This document shows positions 1-6,175 of a stretch of DNA of 36,664 nt, piece after piece. The translations under genes were made by a program, and so were the position numbers. The notes beneath the pieces are model-generated. The model saw only the letters and a program-made list of their open reading frames with translations. It was not told the origin of the DNA and did not search any database. Within the stretch, counting starts at the first letter, position 1, and each line of letters begins with the position of its first letter. Source of the stretch: an uncultured Clostridia bacterium (lineage in GTDB: Bacteria; Bacillota; Clostridia; Oscillospirales; Acutalibacteraceae); contig CAMEBF010000019.1 in assembly GCA_945912145.1 (NCBI GenBank), positions 1 to 36,664 on the forward strand, written 5' to 3'.

Positions 1-162
1 ACGTCATTGCTGACACTTTTTAACTCTGTGTTACCAGAATTACTGTCGCAAGTTTCTTCAACTTACTTAAAAAATCTCAGGGTTCCTTTTCTCGTCGTTG
101 TTTAATTTTCAAGGTTCAAACTTAAAACTCTTTCGGGAAGCTCAGCGCCTCTCGTTAAGTTG
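1..162 (-). other. Presumed untranslated leader of a leftward rRNA (or other stable RNA) operon
   Basis: No plausible gene is seen here. It lies downstream of two tandem leftward sigma-A promoters and, read on the minus strand, contains CCTTGAAAATTAAACAACG, which resembles the leader and spacer sequences around clostridial rRNA genes. The 16S gene itself would lie beyond the left edge. That it is an rRNA leader rather than a tRNA or other stable RNA leader is inference. Confidence 0.45.
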
Positions 163-169
163 CTTGATT

Positions 170-198
170 ATTATATCACATCAAGGCAGTCTTGTCAA
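170..198 (-). promoter_or_regulatory. Proximal sigma-A promoter (P2) of presumed rRNA operon
   Basis: On the minus strand TTGACA (193-198) is followed after exactly 17 bases by TATAAT (170-175), both perfect consensus. An A-rich tract with two runs of eight A lies immediately upstream (about 202-220), like an UP element. Transcription would start near 163 and run off the left edge. The spacer shares sequence with the distal promoter 113 bp upstream, suggesting duplication. Confidence 0.8.
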
Positions 199-282
199 GA
201 GTTTTTTTTAATTTTTTTTGCTGTCGATTTATCGGAAGTTTACTCAGTCAAGGTGCTGTCCGCTTCGTCTGACGGCTTGCCT

Positions 283-311
283 ATAATATCACAGTCAAGC
301 AGGTTTGTCAA
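283..311 (-). promoter_or_regulatory. Distal sigma-A promoter (P1) of presumed rRNA operon
   Basis: On the minus strand TTGACA (306-311), a 17-base spacer and TATTAT (283-288). As at the proximal promoter, an A/T tract precedes the -35 box and the spacer ends in TGTGA. Tandem P1-P2 promoters with UP-like tracts are the usual arrangement for bacterial rRNA operons. Transcription is leftward, away from the cell-wall hydrolase gene. Confidence 0.75.
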
Positions 312-464
312 CACCTTTTTTTAATTTTTTTCAGCTTTTTATGAGCCCATTTTTTGGCCACAATATCTTGGTATTTCTATACTTAGCAACCACAATTTTA
401 CCGTCATTTTTACAACAGAATAACAGAAAATAACGGTGTAACTTTAAATGGGAGGATTTTATCC

Positions 465-1211
465 ATGAATCGTTTTTCTATAAAAATGAACAGGGAAGTC
501 ACAAAAAAAATCCGGCTGTTTGCCGTGATTATCTTATTGATTTTACTGATGACAAAGATGATCGAATATACTGCCGGTTTTTATACTTCCTATTTTAATG
601 AAAACAGCACATCAGACGCATATCCGGCGTTATCGCAATACGGTTCGCGCGGCAACGAAGTTCGGCAGATCCAGACGAAACTGAAACAACTCGGTTATTA
701 CAACGGAACGGTTGACGGCATATACGGGAATGCCACGAAAAATGCCGTGATTGCTTTTCAGAAAAACTGCGGTCTGACGGCAGACGGCATTGCAGGTCCG
801 AAAACGCTGCTGTATCTTGGGCTCGGATCGGGAAGTTCTTCTTCGTCCTCCGGTTATTCTTCTAACGATATATATTTACTTGCAAAGGTAATTGAGGCCG
901 AAGCAAGAGGGGAGAGCTATACCGGACAGGTAGCCGTCGGTGCCGTTATTTTGAACAGGGTAGAGCATTCTTCTTTTCCCGACTCCATTGCCGGTGTTGT
1001 CTACCAATCCGGCGCATTTGACTGCGTATACGATTCCAACTGGTCGGTGGAACCGAGTTCAACCTCCAGAAAGGCAGCGCAGGACGCGATTAACGGTTGG
1101 GATCCGACCGGCGGTGCTATCTATTATTATAACCCGGCAAAAACGTCTAATCAATGGATGCGTTCACGTCCCGTCCTGACAGTAATCGGCAGACATTATT
1201 TCTGTTCATAG
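465..1211 (+). CDS. SleB-type cell-wall hydrolase with peptidoglycan-binding domain
   Basis: 248-residue membrane-anchored or exported peptidoglycan hydrolase. Residues about 17-30 form one hydrophobic segment after a basic N-terminus. Residues about 56-117 are a PG_binding_1 domain (GNEVRQIQTKLKQLGYY, then DGIYG and TKNAVIAFQ). A Ser-rich linker (122-133) leads to a Hydrolase_2/SleB catalytic domain (about 138-248) with VIEAEARGE, in which E146 corresponds to the catalytic glutamate of the lytic transglycosylase SleB, then GQVAVGAVILNRV. GGGAGG about 10 bases before the ATG supports the start. In spore formers SleB degrades cortex during germination; shorter relatives also act in vegetative wall turnover, and the sequence does not decide which. 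It is monocistronic, ended by the parS-containing terminator. Confidence 0.88.
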   Translation: MNRFSIKMNREVTKKIRLFAVIILLILLMTKMIEYTAGFYTSYFNENSTSDAYPALSQYGSRGNEVRQIQTKLKQLGYYNGTVDGIYGNATKNAVIAFQKNCGLTADGIAGPKTLLYLGLGSGSSSSSSGYSSNDIYLLAKVIEAEARGESYTGQVAVGAVILNRVEHSSFPDSIAGVVYQSGAFDCVYDSNWSVEPSSTSRKAAQDAINGWDPTGGAIYYYNPAKTSNQWMRSRPVLTVIGRHYFCS

Positions 1212-1250
1212 TCTATATTAAGTATATATATACCTAATATTAACCAGTTT

Positions 1251-1303
1251 TTGTCCTGATTGATTATGTTTCACGTGAAACATAAGTATCAGGACAATTT
1301 TTC
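1251..1303 (+). terminator. Intrinsic terminator with parS inside its hairpin
   Basis: A perfect 10-bp stem, TTGTCCTGAT (1251-1260) with ATCAGGACAA (1288-1297), is followed by TTTTTC. The region between the arms is itself a 22-bp palindrome (1264-1285) that contains the parS site, so the RNA could fold into one long, nearly continuous hairpin. It ends the cell-wall hydrolase transcript. Confidence 0.75.
1267..1282. promoter_or_regulatory. parS site 1 (ParB-binding centromere)
   Basis: TGTTTCACGTGAAACA is a perfect 16-bp match to the bacterial parS consensus. ParB loads here and spreads as a CTP-dependent clamp, and recruits SMC to the origin region. The gene for the matching ParB is not in this window: the ParB-like protein here has Noc-type specificity residues. 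Confidence 0.95.
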
Positions 1304-1348
1304 TTTGCATAGAATGAATCATATTGATTTACCGAAGGTGATATCTTG

Positions 1349-2419
1349 ATGCATTCTGTATCTTATTTTATCAGCGGAAATACGCAAAGGGGATTTGTTT
1401 CCTTGTTACCGGCTATCTATCGTGCTCATGAGGGATGGCAGATCATTCTTTTATCAGGAGTTTCCGACGAACGAATTGCATCACTTCTTCAAAAAATTAC
1501 TGATCATGCTGATGAATGTGGAATCGAAACGGAACTCATGCCTTGTTCATTTAATCCGATTCATCTTGAAGCAGTATTTCTCCCGGTATTAAAAAAAATT
1601 GTTATGAACGGGAATATTTTTCAACAATCAACTGCACCGGAAAACATCGACCTGATACATATCGATTTTGGTTATACCATCGATCATGATTTTTTGCAGG
1701 CGTGCGCGCCTGTCATAAAAAAATTAAAAGAGAAAAAAGATGAAGCCTATGAAAAAGCTCGCAAAAACCTTAAAGCAGCCTCAATTATAGACCGTGAGAT
1801 CTGCGACATCTATGCCGATCATTTTCATGTAGATAAAATTAACCGCTTTGTCAAGCGGATTTCCGAAAAATATTTTTTTTGTGATTCTGCAGTACAAAAC
1901 AGGGAGGAGCTTCGTTTTTTAAGCGCAGTTACACCAATCGGCATCGTTGTAGAGTACGAAACTCTGTTTTCACAATGCGATACCGTCATCGCTTTACAGG
2001 ACGATTACGGCGTTGTTGCCAATACCATTCTGAAAACGATCCGGGACGAACTGAATCGACGCCGGATTTCTTATCATCGCTATCTCTGCGCGCTGACGCC
2101 GGCAACAAGAACGGAACACTTGATCATTCCGGATCTTCGTCTCGGTTTTTTTACTTCCAATTCGTTTCACCCGATGATCGGAAAACCCACCAAAAAAATT
2201 CACGCCGAACGCTTCATGGAAGAAGAGTATTTGAAACACAGTAAGAATAAATTCCGGTTTTTGCGTAAAGCAAAGACGGAATTGATCGGCGATGCCCTGC
2301 AATATCTGAAAATCGCGAAAATCTACCATGAAATCAGACAGACTTACATAACCGCCTCGGAAAAGACTGAAAACTGCGAAGAAACGGAGAACCGGATTTT
2401 GCAAGAAATTTTTTTCTGA
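1349..2419 (+). CDS. P-loop-less relative of a two-domain ATPase family (PRK06851-like)
   Basis: About 356 residues, cytoplasmic, no signal peptide. The protein appears to be two copies of one domain. The first (about 5-180) has SGNTQRGF, then IILLSGVSDERIASLLQKI where the family I recall as PRK06851 has a Walker A (GGPGTGKSS type), then PCSFNPIHLEAVFLP and TAPENID. The second (about 187-300) repeats this plan: FLSAVTPIG, then VIALQDDYGVVANTILKTI in the Walker A position, then IIPDLRLGFFTSNS. Neither copy keeps GxxGxGK[ST], so ATP binding is probably lost. The family assignment is from remembered sequence patterns, not a search. A TTG codon lies 3 bases upstream, but AGGTG (1336-1340) is spaced best for the ATG at 1349. 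parS sites lie on both sides. Function unknown. Confidence 0.72.
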   Translation: MHSVSYFISGNTQRGFVSLLPAIYRAHEGWQIILLSGVSDERIASLLQKITDHADECGIETELMPCSFNPIHLEAVFLPVLKKIVMNGNIFQQSTAPENIDLIHIDFGYTIDHDFLQACAPVIKKLKEKKDEAYEKARKNLKAASIIDREICDIYADHFHVDKINRFVKRISEKYFFCDSAVQNREELRFLSAVTPIGIVVEYETLFSQCDTVIALQDDYGVVANTILKTIRDELNRRRISYHRYLCALTPATRTEHLIIPDLRLGFFTSNSFHPMIGKPTKKIHAERFMEEEYLKHSKNKFRFLRKAKTELIGDALQYLKIAKIYHEIRQTYITASEKTENCEETENRILQEIFF

Positions 2420-2420
2420 A

Positions 2421-2436
2421 TGTTTCACGTGAAACA
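2421..2436. promoter_or_regulatory. parS site 2 (ParB-binding centromere)
   Basis: A second perfect TGTTTCACGTGAAACA, starting two bases after the TGA of the preceding gene and 1154 bp from the first site. The two sites bracket that gene and lie about 2-3 kb from dnaA, as expected of an origin-proximal parS cluster. Confidence 0.95.
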
Positions 2437-2443
2437 TCGGGAT

Positions 2444-2484
2444 AAAGCAAACAAACAGCCGCGAAACGACTGTTTGCTTGCTTT
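2444..2484. terminator. Long hairpin between convergent genes, possible terminator
   Basis: AAAGCAAACAAACAG (2444-2458) pairs with CTGTTTGCTTGCTTT (2470-2484) with one mismatch and an 11-base loop. It sits between the convergent P-loop-less gene and noc. Neither side has a clean run of T, so termination is uncertain. Confidence 0.4.
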
Positions 2485-2524
2485 GGATGTGGGTGTGAAA
2501 GAAAAAGATATGGATATATAGAAT

Positions 2525-3382
2525 CTATACGGCGGTGCCGGGATAATCGACAATATTGACAGGAGAGGATGTCAGTTTGGGTATCTGCACAACATATTCG
2601 TAGTATTCAGAAGTTTCATGCTTGCGCAGATCGGCTTTTATCCCGGCATTCCGCATAGTATCTACCGCATGGTTGATGGTGTTGACAAATATTTTAATAT
2701 CCTTGAGTTTGTTAATCTTAGGCTGTGGTCGTGACAGAACAGGAGAGATCAAGGACTCTATATACTTATCGGTTTCATTCACATTCAGGTTTTTCACAAT
2801 GATCGTATCCAGCGCGTCAAGACGTTCTTCGTCGGTTTTTAATTTAAGAAGAGCTCTGGCATGGCGTTCTGTCAAGCAGTTTTCAATAATCGTATTACGG
2901 ACATCGACACCGAGCTTTAAAAGACGAAGTTTGTTGGATAAGCTCGACTGCGATTTTCCGAGCTTTCCGGAGATTTCCTCCTGTGTCATATGAAAAACAG
3001 CCGAAAGCTTTTCAATGGCTTCTGCCTCTTCAAAAAAGGTAAGGTTGTCCCTCTGAAGATTTTCAATGATCGCATACAAAGCGCTTTCATGTTCGTCAGC
3101 ACTCATCAAAACGCAAGGAACCGTTGTAAGACCGACCATTTTCGCGGCGCGCAGCCGTCTTTCGCCGGAAATTAGTTCATATTCATCGTTATTCAAACGG
3201 CGTACGACAAGAGGCTGAATGATCCCGTTATTCTTAATCGAAGCCGCCAATCCCTGCAATTCGTCGAAATCAAAGGTCTTCCGTGGTTGATTCGGATTCG
3301 GTTTGATCGCATCGTACGGCAGAAGAATAATGGAGCCGCCGGATTTATATTTGCTGCCATTCATGAATTTCATCAAAAACAT
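2525..3382 (-). CDS. noc: Nucleoid occlusion protein Noc (ParB-family CTPase)
   Basis: ParB/Noc-family DNA-binding clamp. Numbered from the ATG at 3382: the ParB/Srx N-terminal domain contains ISGERRLRA (71-79) and ENLQR (107-111), the CTP-binding motifs; an HTH domain follows (about 130-180) with GKSQSSLSNKLRLLKL and TERHARALL. The four residues that separate ParB from Noc (R/T/A/G in ParB, Q/K/K/R in Noc) are Q145, K151, K156 and R173 here, with exactly the family spacing of 6, 5 and 17, so all four are Noc-type. Noc coats DNA from its own sites and blocks FtsZ assembly over the nucleoid. The position next to rsmG matches Bacillus subtilis. The start is uncertain (3382, 3373 and 3364 are all possible, none with a good ribosome site). 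The amphipathic N-terminal helix known from Bacillus Noc is not obvious. Confidence 0.85.
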   Translation of the reverse strand: MFLMKFMNGSKYKSGGSIILLPYDAIKPNPNQPRKTFDFDELQGLAASIKNNGIIQPLVVRRLNNDEYELISGERRLRAAKMVGLTTVPCVLMSADEHESALYAIIENLQRDNLTFFEEAEAIEKLSAVFHMTQEEISGKLGKSQSSLSNKLRLLKLGVDVRNTIIENCLTERHARALLKLKTDEERLDALDTIIVKNLNVNETDKYIESLISPVLSRPQPKINKLKDIKIFVNTINHAVDTMRNAGIKADLRKHETSEYYEYVVQIPKLTSSPVNIVDYPGTAV

Positions 3383-3404
3383 CCGTTTCCGTAAAAAAAC
3401 TGCG

Positions 3405-3443
3405 TCGTGTTGATTGCTTCTTACAGTCCCAATCATAACACGA
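3405..3443 (-). other. Imperfect inverted repeat upstream of noc
   Basis: On the minus strand TCGTGTTATGATTG pairs with CAATCAACACGA, broken only by a two-base bulge, about 20-60 bases before the noc start. It could be a leader hairpin or an operator. No function is claimed. Confidence 0.3.
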
Positions 3444-3486
3444 CACAGATAAAAAATTTGACACAATATAGGGAGGGAAAAATAAA

Positions 3487-3500
3487 ATTTCCGGGAAAAT
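3487..3500. promoter_or_regulatory. Noc-binding-site-like sequence (one base short of consensus)
   Basis: ATTTCCGGGAAAAT resembles the Bacillus Noc site ATTTCCCGGGAAAT with one central C missing and an extra A. It lies in the rsmG-noc gap, just upstream of noc. Deletion of a centre base destroys the even two-fold symmetry, so this is weak. Confidence 0.22.
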
Positions 3501-3508
3501 TCTGAAAC

Positions 3509-4219
3509 TTAAAGAGGTTTCTTTGCAATTTGCCCCATATTCCGGGGATATTTTGGCGAAACGTGCGATACTTTTTTTGCAACAATCAGATTTCTTTCAT
3601 CTCCGTTATGAATGTTATAAAAAATATCGTCATATACATGAGCACCCAATTTTTGAAACGCAGCAATACCGTTCGTCTTTTCCTCTTCGGAAATCGACCC
3701 TTTCATGGAGAGAAAGGAGCCTCCGACCCGAACCAAGGGGAGACAGTATTCCGATAAAACTCTGAGCTGGGCAACAGCACGCGCCGTCACAAAATCAAAT
3801 TGCTCACGGTATTCCGGCAGCCGTCCGGCTTCTTCGGCACGAATATGAACGATGTTTGCCTGCAAATCCAGTTCATGGAGAAGAAAACGAAGAAAATCAA
3901 GTTTTTTATTGACGGCGTCAAACAGCGTCACCTGCAAAAACGGACCGGTAATCAGAAGCGGAACACCGGGAAAACCGGCACCGGTACCGACGTCGGCCAA
4001 TGTATTATTTTTCTGAAAAGAAACAAAATGAAGCAGCGCCAGACTGTCGGCGAAATGCTTGACAACGATCTCGTCCGGATCCGTAATTGCAGTCAGATTG
4101 ACCTTTTGATTATAAGAAATCAACTCGGCGGCATAGCGATCGAACCGATCGATCATTTCATCACTCAGGGACAAGTTAAATTCAGATGCGCACAGGAATA
4201 ACAATTCTTTTGAAATCAC
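3509..4219 (-). CDS. rsmG: 16S rRNA (guanine527-N7)-methyltransferase RsmG (GidB)
   Basis: 236-residue SAM-dependent methyltransferase that makes m7G527 in 16S rRNA of the 30S subunit. The SAM-binding glycine loop is DVGTGAGFPG (76-85). NLTAITDPDE (41-50) is the family's N-terminal signature, and the C-terminus YPRNMGQIAKKPL is the usual RsmG ending. The ATG has AAGGAAG upstream. It is the first gene of a leftward rsmG-noc pair, with a consensus -35 promoter about 50-80 bp upstream. Loss of this enzyme gives low-level streptomycin resistance in other bacteria. Length is normal. mnmG and mnmE, common neighbours in Bacillota, are absent from this window. Confidence 0.95.
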   Translation of the reverse strand: MISKELLFLCASEFNLSLSDEMIDRFDRYAAELISYNQKVNLTAITDPDEIVVKHFADSLALLHFVSFQKNNTLADVGTGAGFPGVPLLITGPFLQVTLFDAVNKKLDFLRFLLHELDLQANIVHIRAEEAGRLPEYREQFDFVTARAVAQLRVLSEYCLPLVRVGGSFLSMKGSISEEEKTNGIAAFQKLGAHVYDDIFYNIHNGDERNLIVAKKVSHVSPKYPRNMGQIAKKPL

Positions 4220-4269
4220 AAATATACTTCCTTATTTACAATATAGAATTAAAATATATCTCTTCTATC

Positions 4270-4298
4270 ACTTTAAATCATCCGGCGGAAATTGTCAA
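4270..4298 (-). promoter_or_regulatory. Sigma-A promoter of rsmG-noc
   Basis: On the minus strand TTGACA (4293-4298), a 17-base spacer and TAAAGT (4270-4275). It is divergent from the dnaA promoter 55 bp away, so the two may share control by DnaA. Confidence 0.55.
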
Positions 4299-4353
4299 GT
4301 CTTATATACATTTATTATAATATAAAAAAGAAGAAATAAAAGCTTTGAAACGC

Positions 4354-4382
4354 TTGATTTAAGATGAAAACCATGTTATAAT
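4354..4382 (+). promoter_or_regulatory. Sigma-A promoter of dnaA
   Basis: TTGATT (4354-4359), a 17-base spacer and perfect TATAAT (4377-4382), about 120 bp before the dnaA start. The 4220-4505 gap is otherwise A/T-rich; TTATATACA and TTATCTATA in it are only weak DnaA-box resemblances (two or more mismatches). Confidence 0.65.
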
Positions 4383-4505
4383 AATTCAAAATGGTATAAA
4401 AGCGTTTACAGGGCTTATACAATCGATTTTCACGGTTTATCTATATAGGAATACTCCAAACACAAAAAACGAAAATAGGGACTTTCAGAGAGGAAAAAAG
4501 AAGTA

Positions 4506-5834
4506 ATGGACTCATTTGAAGAAGTATGGAAACAGGTTCTGGAATACTGTAAAAACATCATGTCCGAAACGACCTTCAAAACCTGGATCTATAAAATAGA
4601 AAATCCGGAATTTATAAACGGAACAGTTGTGATTAAATCGTCCACAGAATTTCGCAACACGATTTTAAAAGACAAATTCAGCTCGGTTTTGAAAGAAGCG
4701 TTTGAATCCGTATTGGGTATCGACTTAAATATTGATTTCATTGTCGAGGGAAAGCCGGAGGAAGAAACGGCGGCTGATACGCAGGAGGAAAAGCAGGAAG
4801 AAAGCAAATCTCACGTTTCCAATTATACGTTTGACAATTTCATCGTCGGCTCGTCCAATAAGCTCGCGCACGCTGCTTCTTATCGCGTCGCGACGGCAAA
4901 GCTCGGTTCCGTTTATAATCCGCTATTCATTTACGGTCATTCGGGACTTGGAAAAACCCATCTGATGATGGCGATTCAGAACGAAATTAAAAACCGTCTG
5001 CCCGGCGCAAAAATCGTCTATACGACCAGCGAAAATTTCTTAAACGAATTTATATCCTGCATGACGACCAAAAATAACATCGCATTCCGCGAAAAATATC
5101 GGAACGCCGACGCGCTGTTTATCGACGATATTCAATTCTTTACGAAAAAAGAAGAAACACAGGTCGAATTTTTCCATACGTTCAATGACCTGATCAATTC
5201 CAATAAACAAATCGTCATCACATCGGATCGTCCGCCCAAAGAGATTGAAGGGCTCGACGAGAGAATCCGTACCCGCTTTGAAAGCGGCCTGATCGCCGAC
5301 ATTCAGCCGCCCGATATCGAAACGAGAACCGCGATCATCATGAAAAAAGCGCAGGAGAGCAACCTGAAGCTTTCCAAACAGATGATTAACTACATTGCCG
5401 AAAAGATCAAGGATAATATCCGTCAGATTGAGGGCACGATCAATAAAATCGCCGCAATGCAGTCGCTGTACGGCATCGAGCCGACGATGAACAGCATTCA
5501 GCAGATCATTCACGACATTGAAACCGATAACCGTCCCGTTTCCGCAATTGTAGACGATATTATTGAAAGTGTCGCCGATATTTACGATATCAGCAAATCC
5601 GATATCATTTCCGATAAACGCAACGCCAATATTTCCCTTGCGCGTAACGTCTCGATGTATGTCATCCGCGAAGTCACGGGGCTTTCCCTTGAAAATATCG
5701 GGGGTAAATTCGGCGGCAAAAAGCATTCCACCGTCAAACATTCCATCGATACGGTCGAAGAAAAGATGACACGTGACATCAAATTCAAAAATACCGTCTA
5801 TAATACCATTAAACAATTCCGCGATAAGAGCTGA
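4506..5834 (+). CDS. dnaA: Chromosomal replication initiator DnaA
   Basis: 442-residue AAA+ initiator that binds DnaA boxes, forms a filament and melts the origin. Domain I about 1-80; a very short acidic domain II (about 83-104); domain III with Walker A GHSGLGKT (144-151), Walker B LFIDD (204-208) and arginine-finger region RIRTRFESG (253-261); domain IV about 345-442. Domain IV is divergent: the signature helix reads GGKKHSTVKHSI (403-414), with lysine 406 where nearly all DnaA proteins have the aspartate of DH[TS]TV, a residue that contacts the DnaA box in the E. coli structure. The basic loop reads SDKRNANISLARN, lacking the PRQ motif; part of this is shared by related Clostridia. AGAGAGG lies 12 bases before the ATG. 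The origin lies just downstream. Confidence 0.97.
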   Translation: MDSFEEVWKQVLEYCKNIMSETTFKTWIYKIENPEFINGTVVIKSSTEFRNTILKDKFSSVLKEAFESVLGIDLNIDFIVEGKPEEETAADTQEEKQEESKSHVSNYTFDNFIVGSSNKLAHAASYRVATAKLGSVYNPLFIYGHSGLGKTHLMMAIQNEIKNRLPGAKIVYTTSENFLNEFISCMTTKNNIAFREKYRNADALFIDDIQFFTKKEETQVEFFHTFNDLINSNKQIVITSDRPPKEIEGLDERIRTRFESGLIADIQPPDIETRTAIIMKKAQESNLKLSKQMINYIAEKIKDNIRQIEGTINKIAAMQSLYGIEPTMNSIQQIIHDIETDNRPVSAIVDDIIESVADIYDISKSDIISDKRNANISLARNVSMYVIREVTGLSLENIGGKFGGKKHSTVKHSIDTVEEKMTRDIKFKNTVYNTIKQFRDKS

Positions 5835-5967
5835 CTTTTCGTCCTGTTATCGACATCGAAACTGTTCAGAACTTACCAGAAGTTTTCTACAAGTTTTGAG
5901 TTGTTGACATGAAGTTTTGAACACTTTCGACATTTTTTTTATTATTTTTTATAAGAATTATTTTTTG

Positions 5968-5990
5968 AACAGGAAAACGTTCCTGTTTTC
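5968..5990 (+). terminator. Hairpin with short T run after dnaA
   Basis: AACAGGAA (5968-5975) and TTCCTGTT (5980-5987) form an 8-bp stem with an AACG loop, followed by TTC. It could end part of the dnaA transcript inside the origin. The T run is short, so it may act as an attenuator or have no such role. Confidence 0.45.
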
Positions 5991-6062
5991 GTCGGAAAAA
6001 ACAGGCTCCGAAACCGAAGTTTTCCGTGTGTTCCAATGGTTTTCAACAGTTTGAACACCCCC

Positions 6063-6080
6063 TACTACTAATACTACTAA
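6063..6080 (+). promoter_or_regulatory. DnaA-trio origin-unwinding element
   Basis: Six consecutive triplets, TAC TAC TAA TAC TAC TAA, start directly after a C-rich step and six bases from the last DnaA-box-like 9-mer. In B. subtilis repeated TA-N triplets in the same place guide DnaA onto single-stranded DNA. The arrangement (boxes, GC step, trios, A/T-rich DNA) is the same here. Confidence 0.75.
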
Positions 6081-6143
6081 ACCATAGTATAGTTATGTTA
6101 TGTTAACCCCTGAAAAACCAAAAAAGTCTGAAGAAGGGAGATA

Positions 6144-6163
6144 TGCGGTTGACGAAAACCGCA
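6144..6163 (+). other. Hairpin between ribosome site and probable dnaN start
   Basis: TGCGGTT (6144-6150) and AACCGCA (6157-6163) form a 7-bp stem with a 6-base loop. It lies between the strong ribosome site GAAGGGAG (6133-6140) and the ATG at 6176 that homology favours. If folded, it would shorten the effective spacing from 35 to about 15 bases. Confidence 0.4.
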
Positions 6164-6175
6164 TTGCAACAAAAA

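Larger units (their letters stand above)
5835..6142. other. Replication origin oriC (dnaA-dnaN intergenic region)
   Basis: The 308-bp gap has the layout of a Bacillus-type basal unwinding system. DnaA-box-like 9-mers, all in one orientation: TTATCGACA (5847-5855, one mismatch to TTATCCACA), TTTTCTACA (5883), TTTTGAACA (5915), CTTTCGACA (5924), TTTTCAACA (6040) and GTTTGAACA (6049). The last four form two tandem pairs with zero spacing (5915-5932 and 6040-6057). A C-rich step (6058-6062) then leads into the DnaA-trio (6063-6080) and an A/T-rich stretch that would melt first. No perfect TTATCCACA is present. That this is the active origin is inference from architecture and gene context. Confidence 0.82.

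Noticed and set aside
465-1211. Calling the hydrolase a germination-specific spore cortex enzyme
   Set aside because: SleB-family catalytic domains also occur in non-germination hydrolases; no ypeB partner follows the gene.
4589-4807. Small minus-strand frame inside dnaA
   Set aside because: Ser-rich shadow of domain I with no ribosome site or homology.
5040-5816. 258-codon open frame opposite dnaA
   Set aside because: Antisense shadow of a highly conserved gene.
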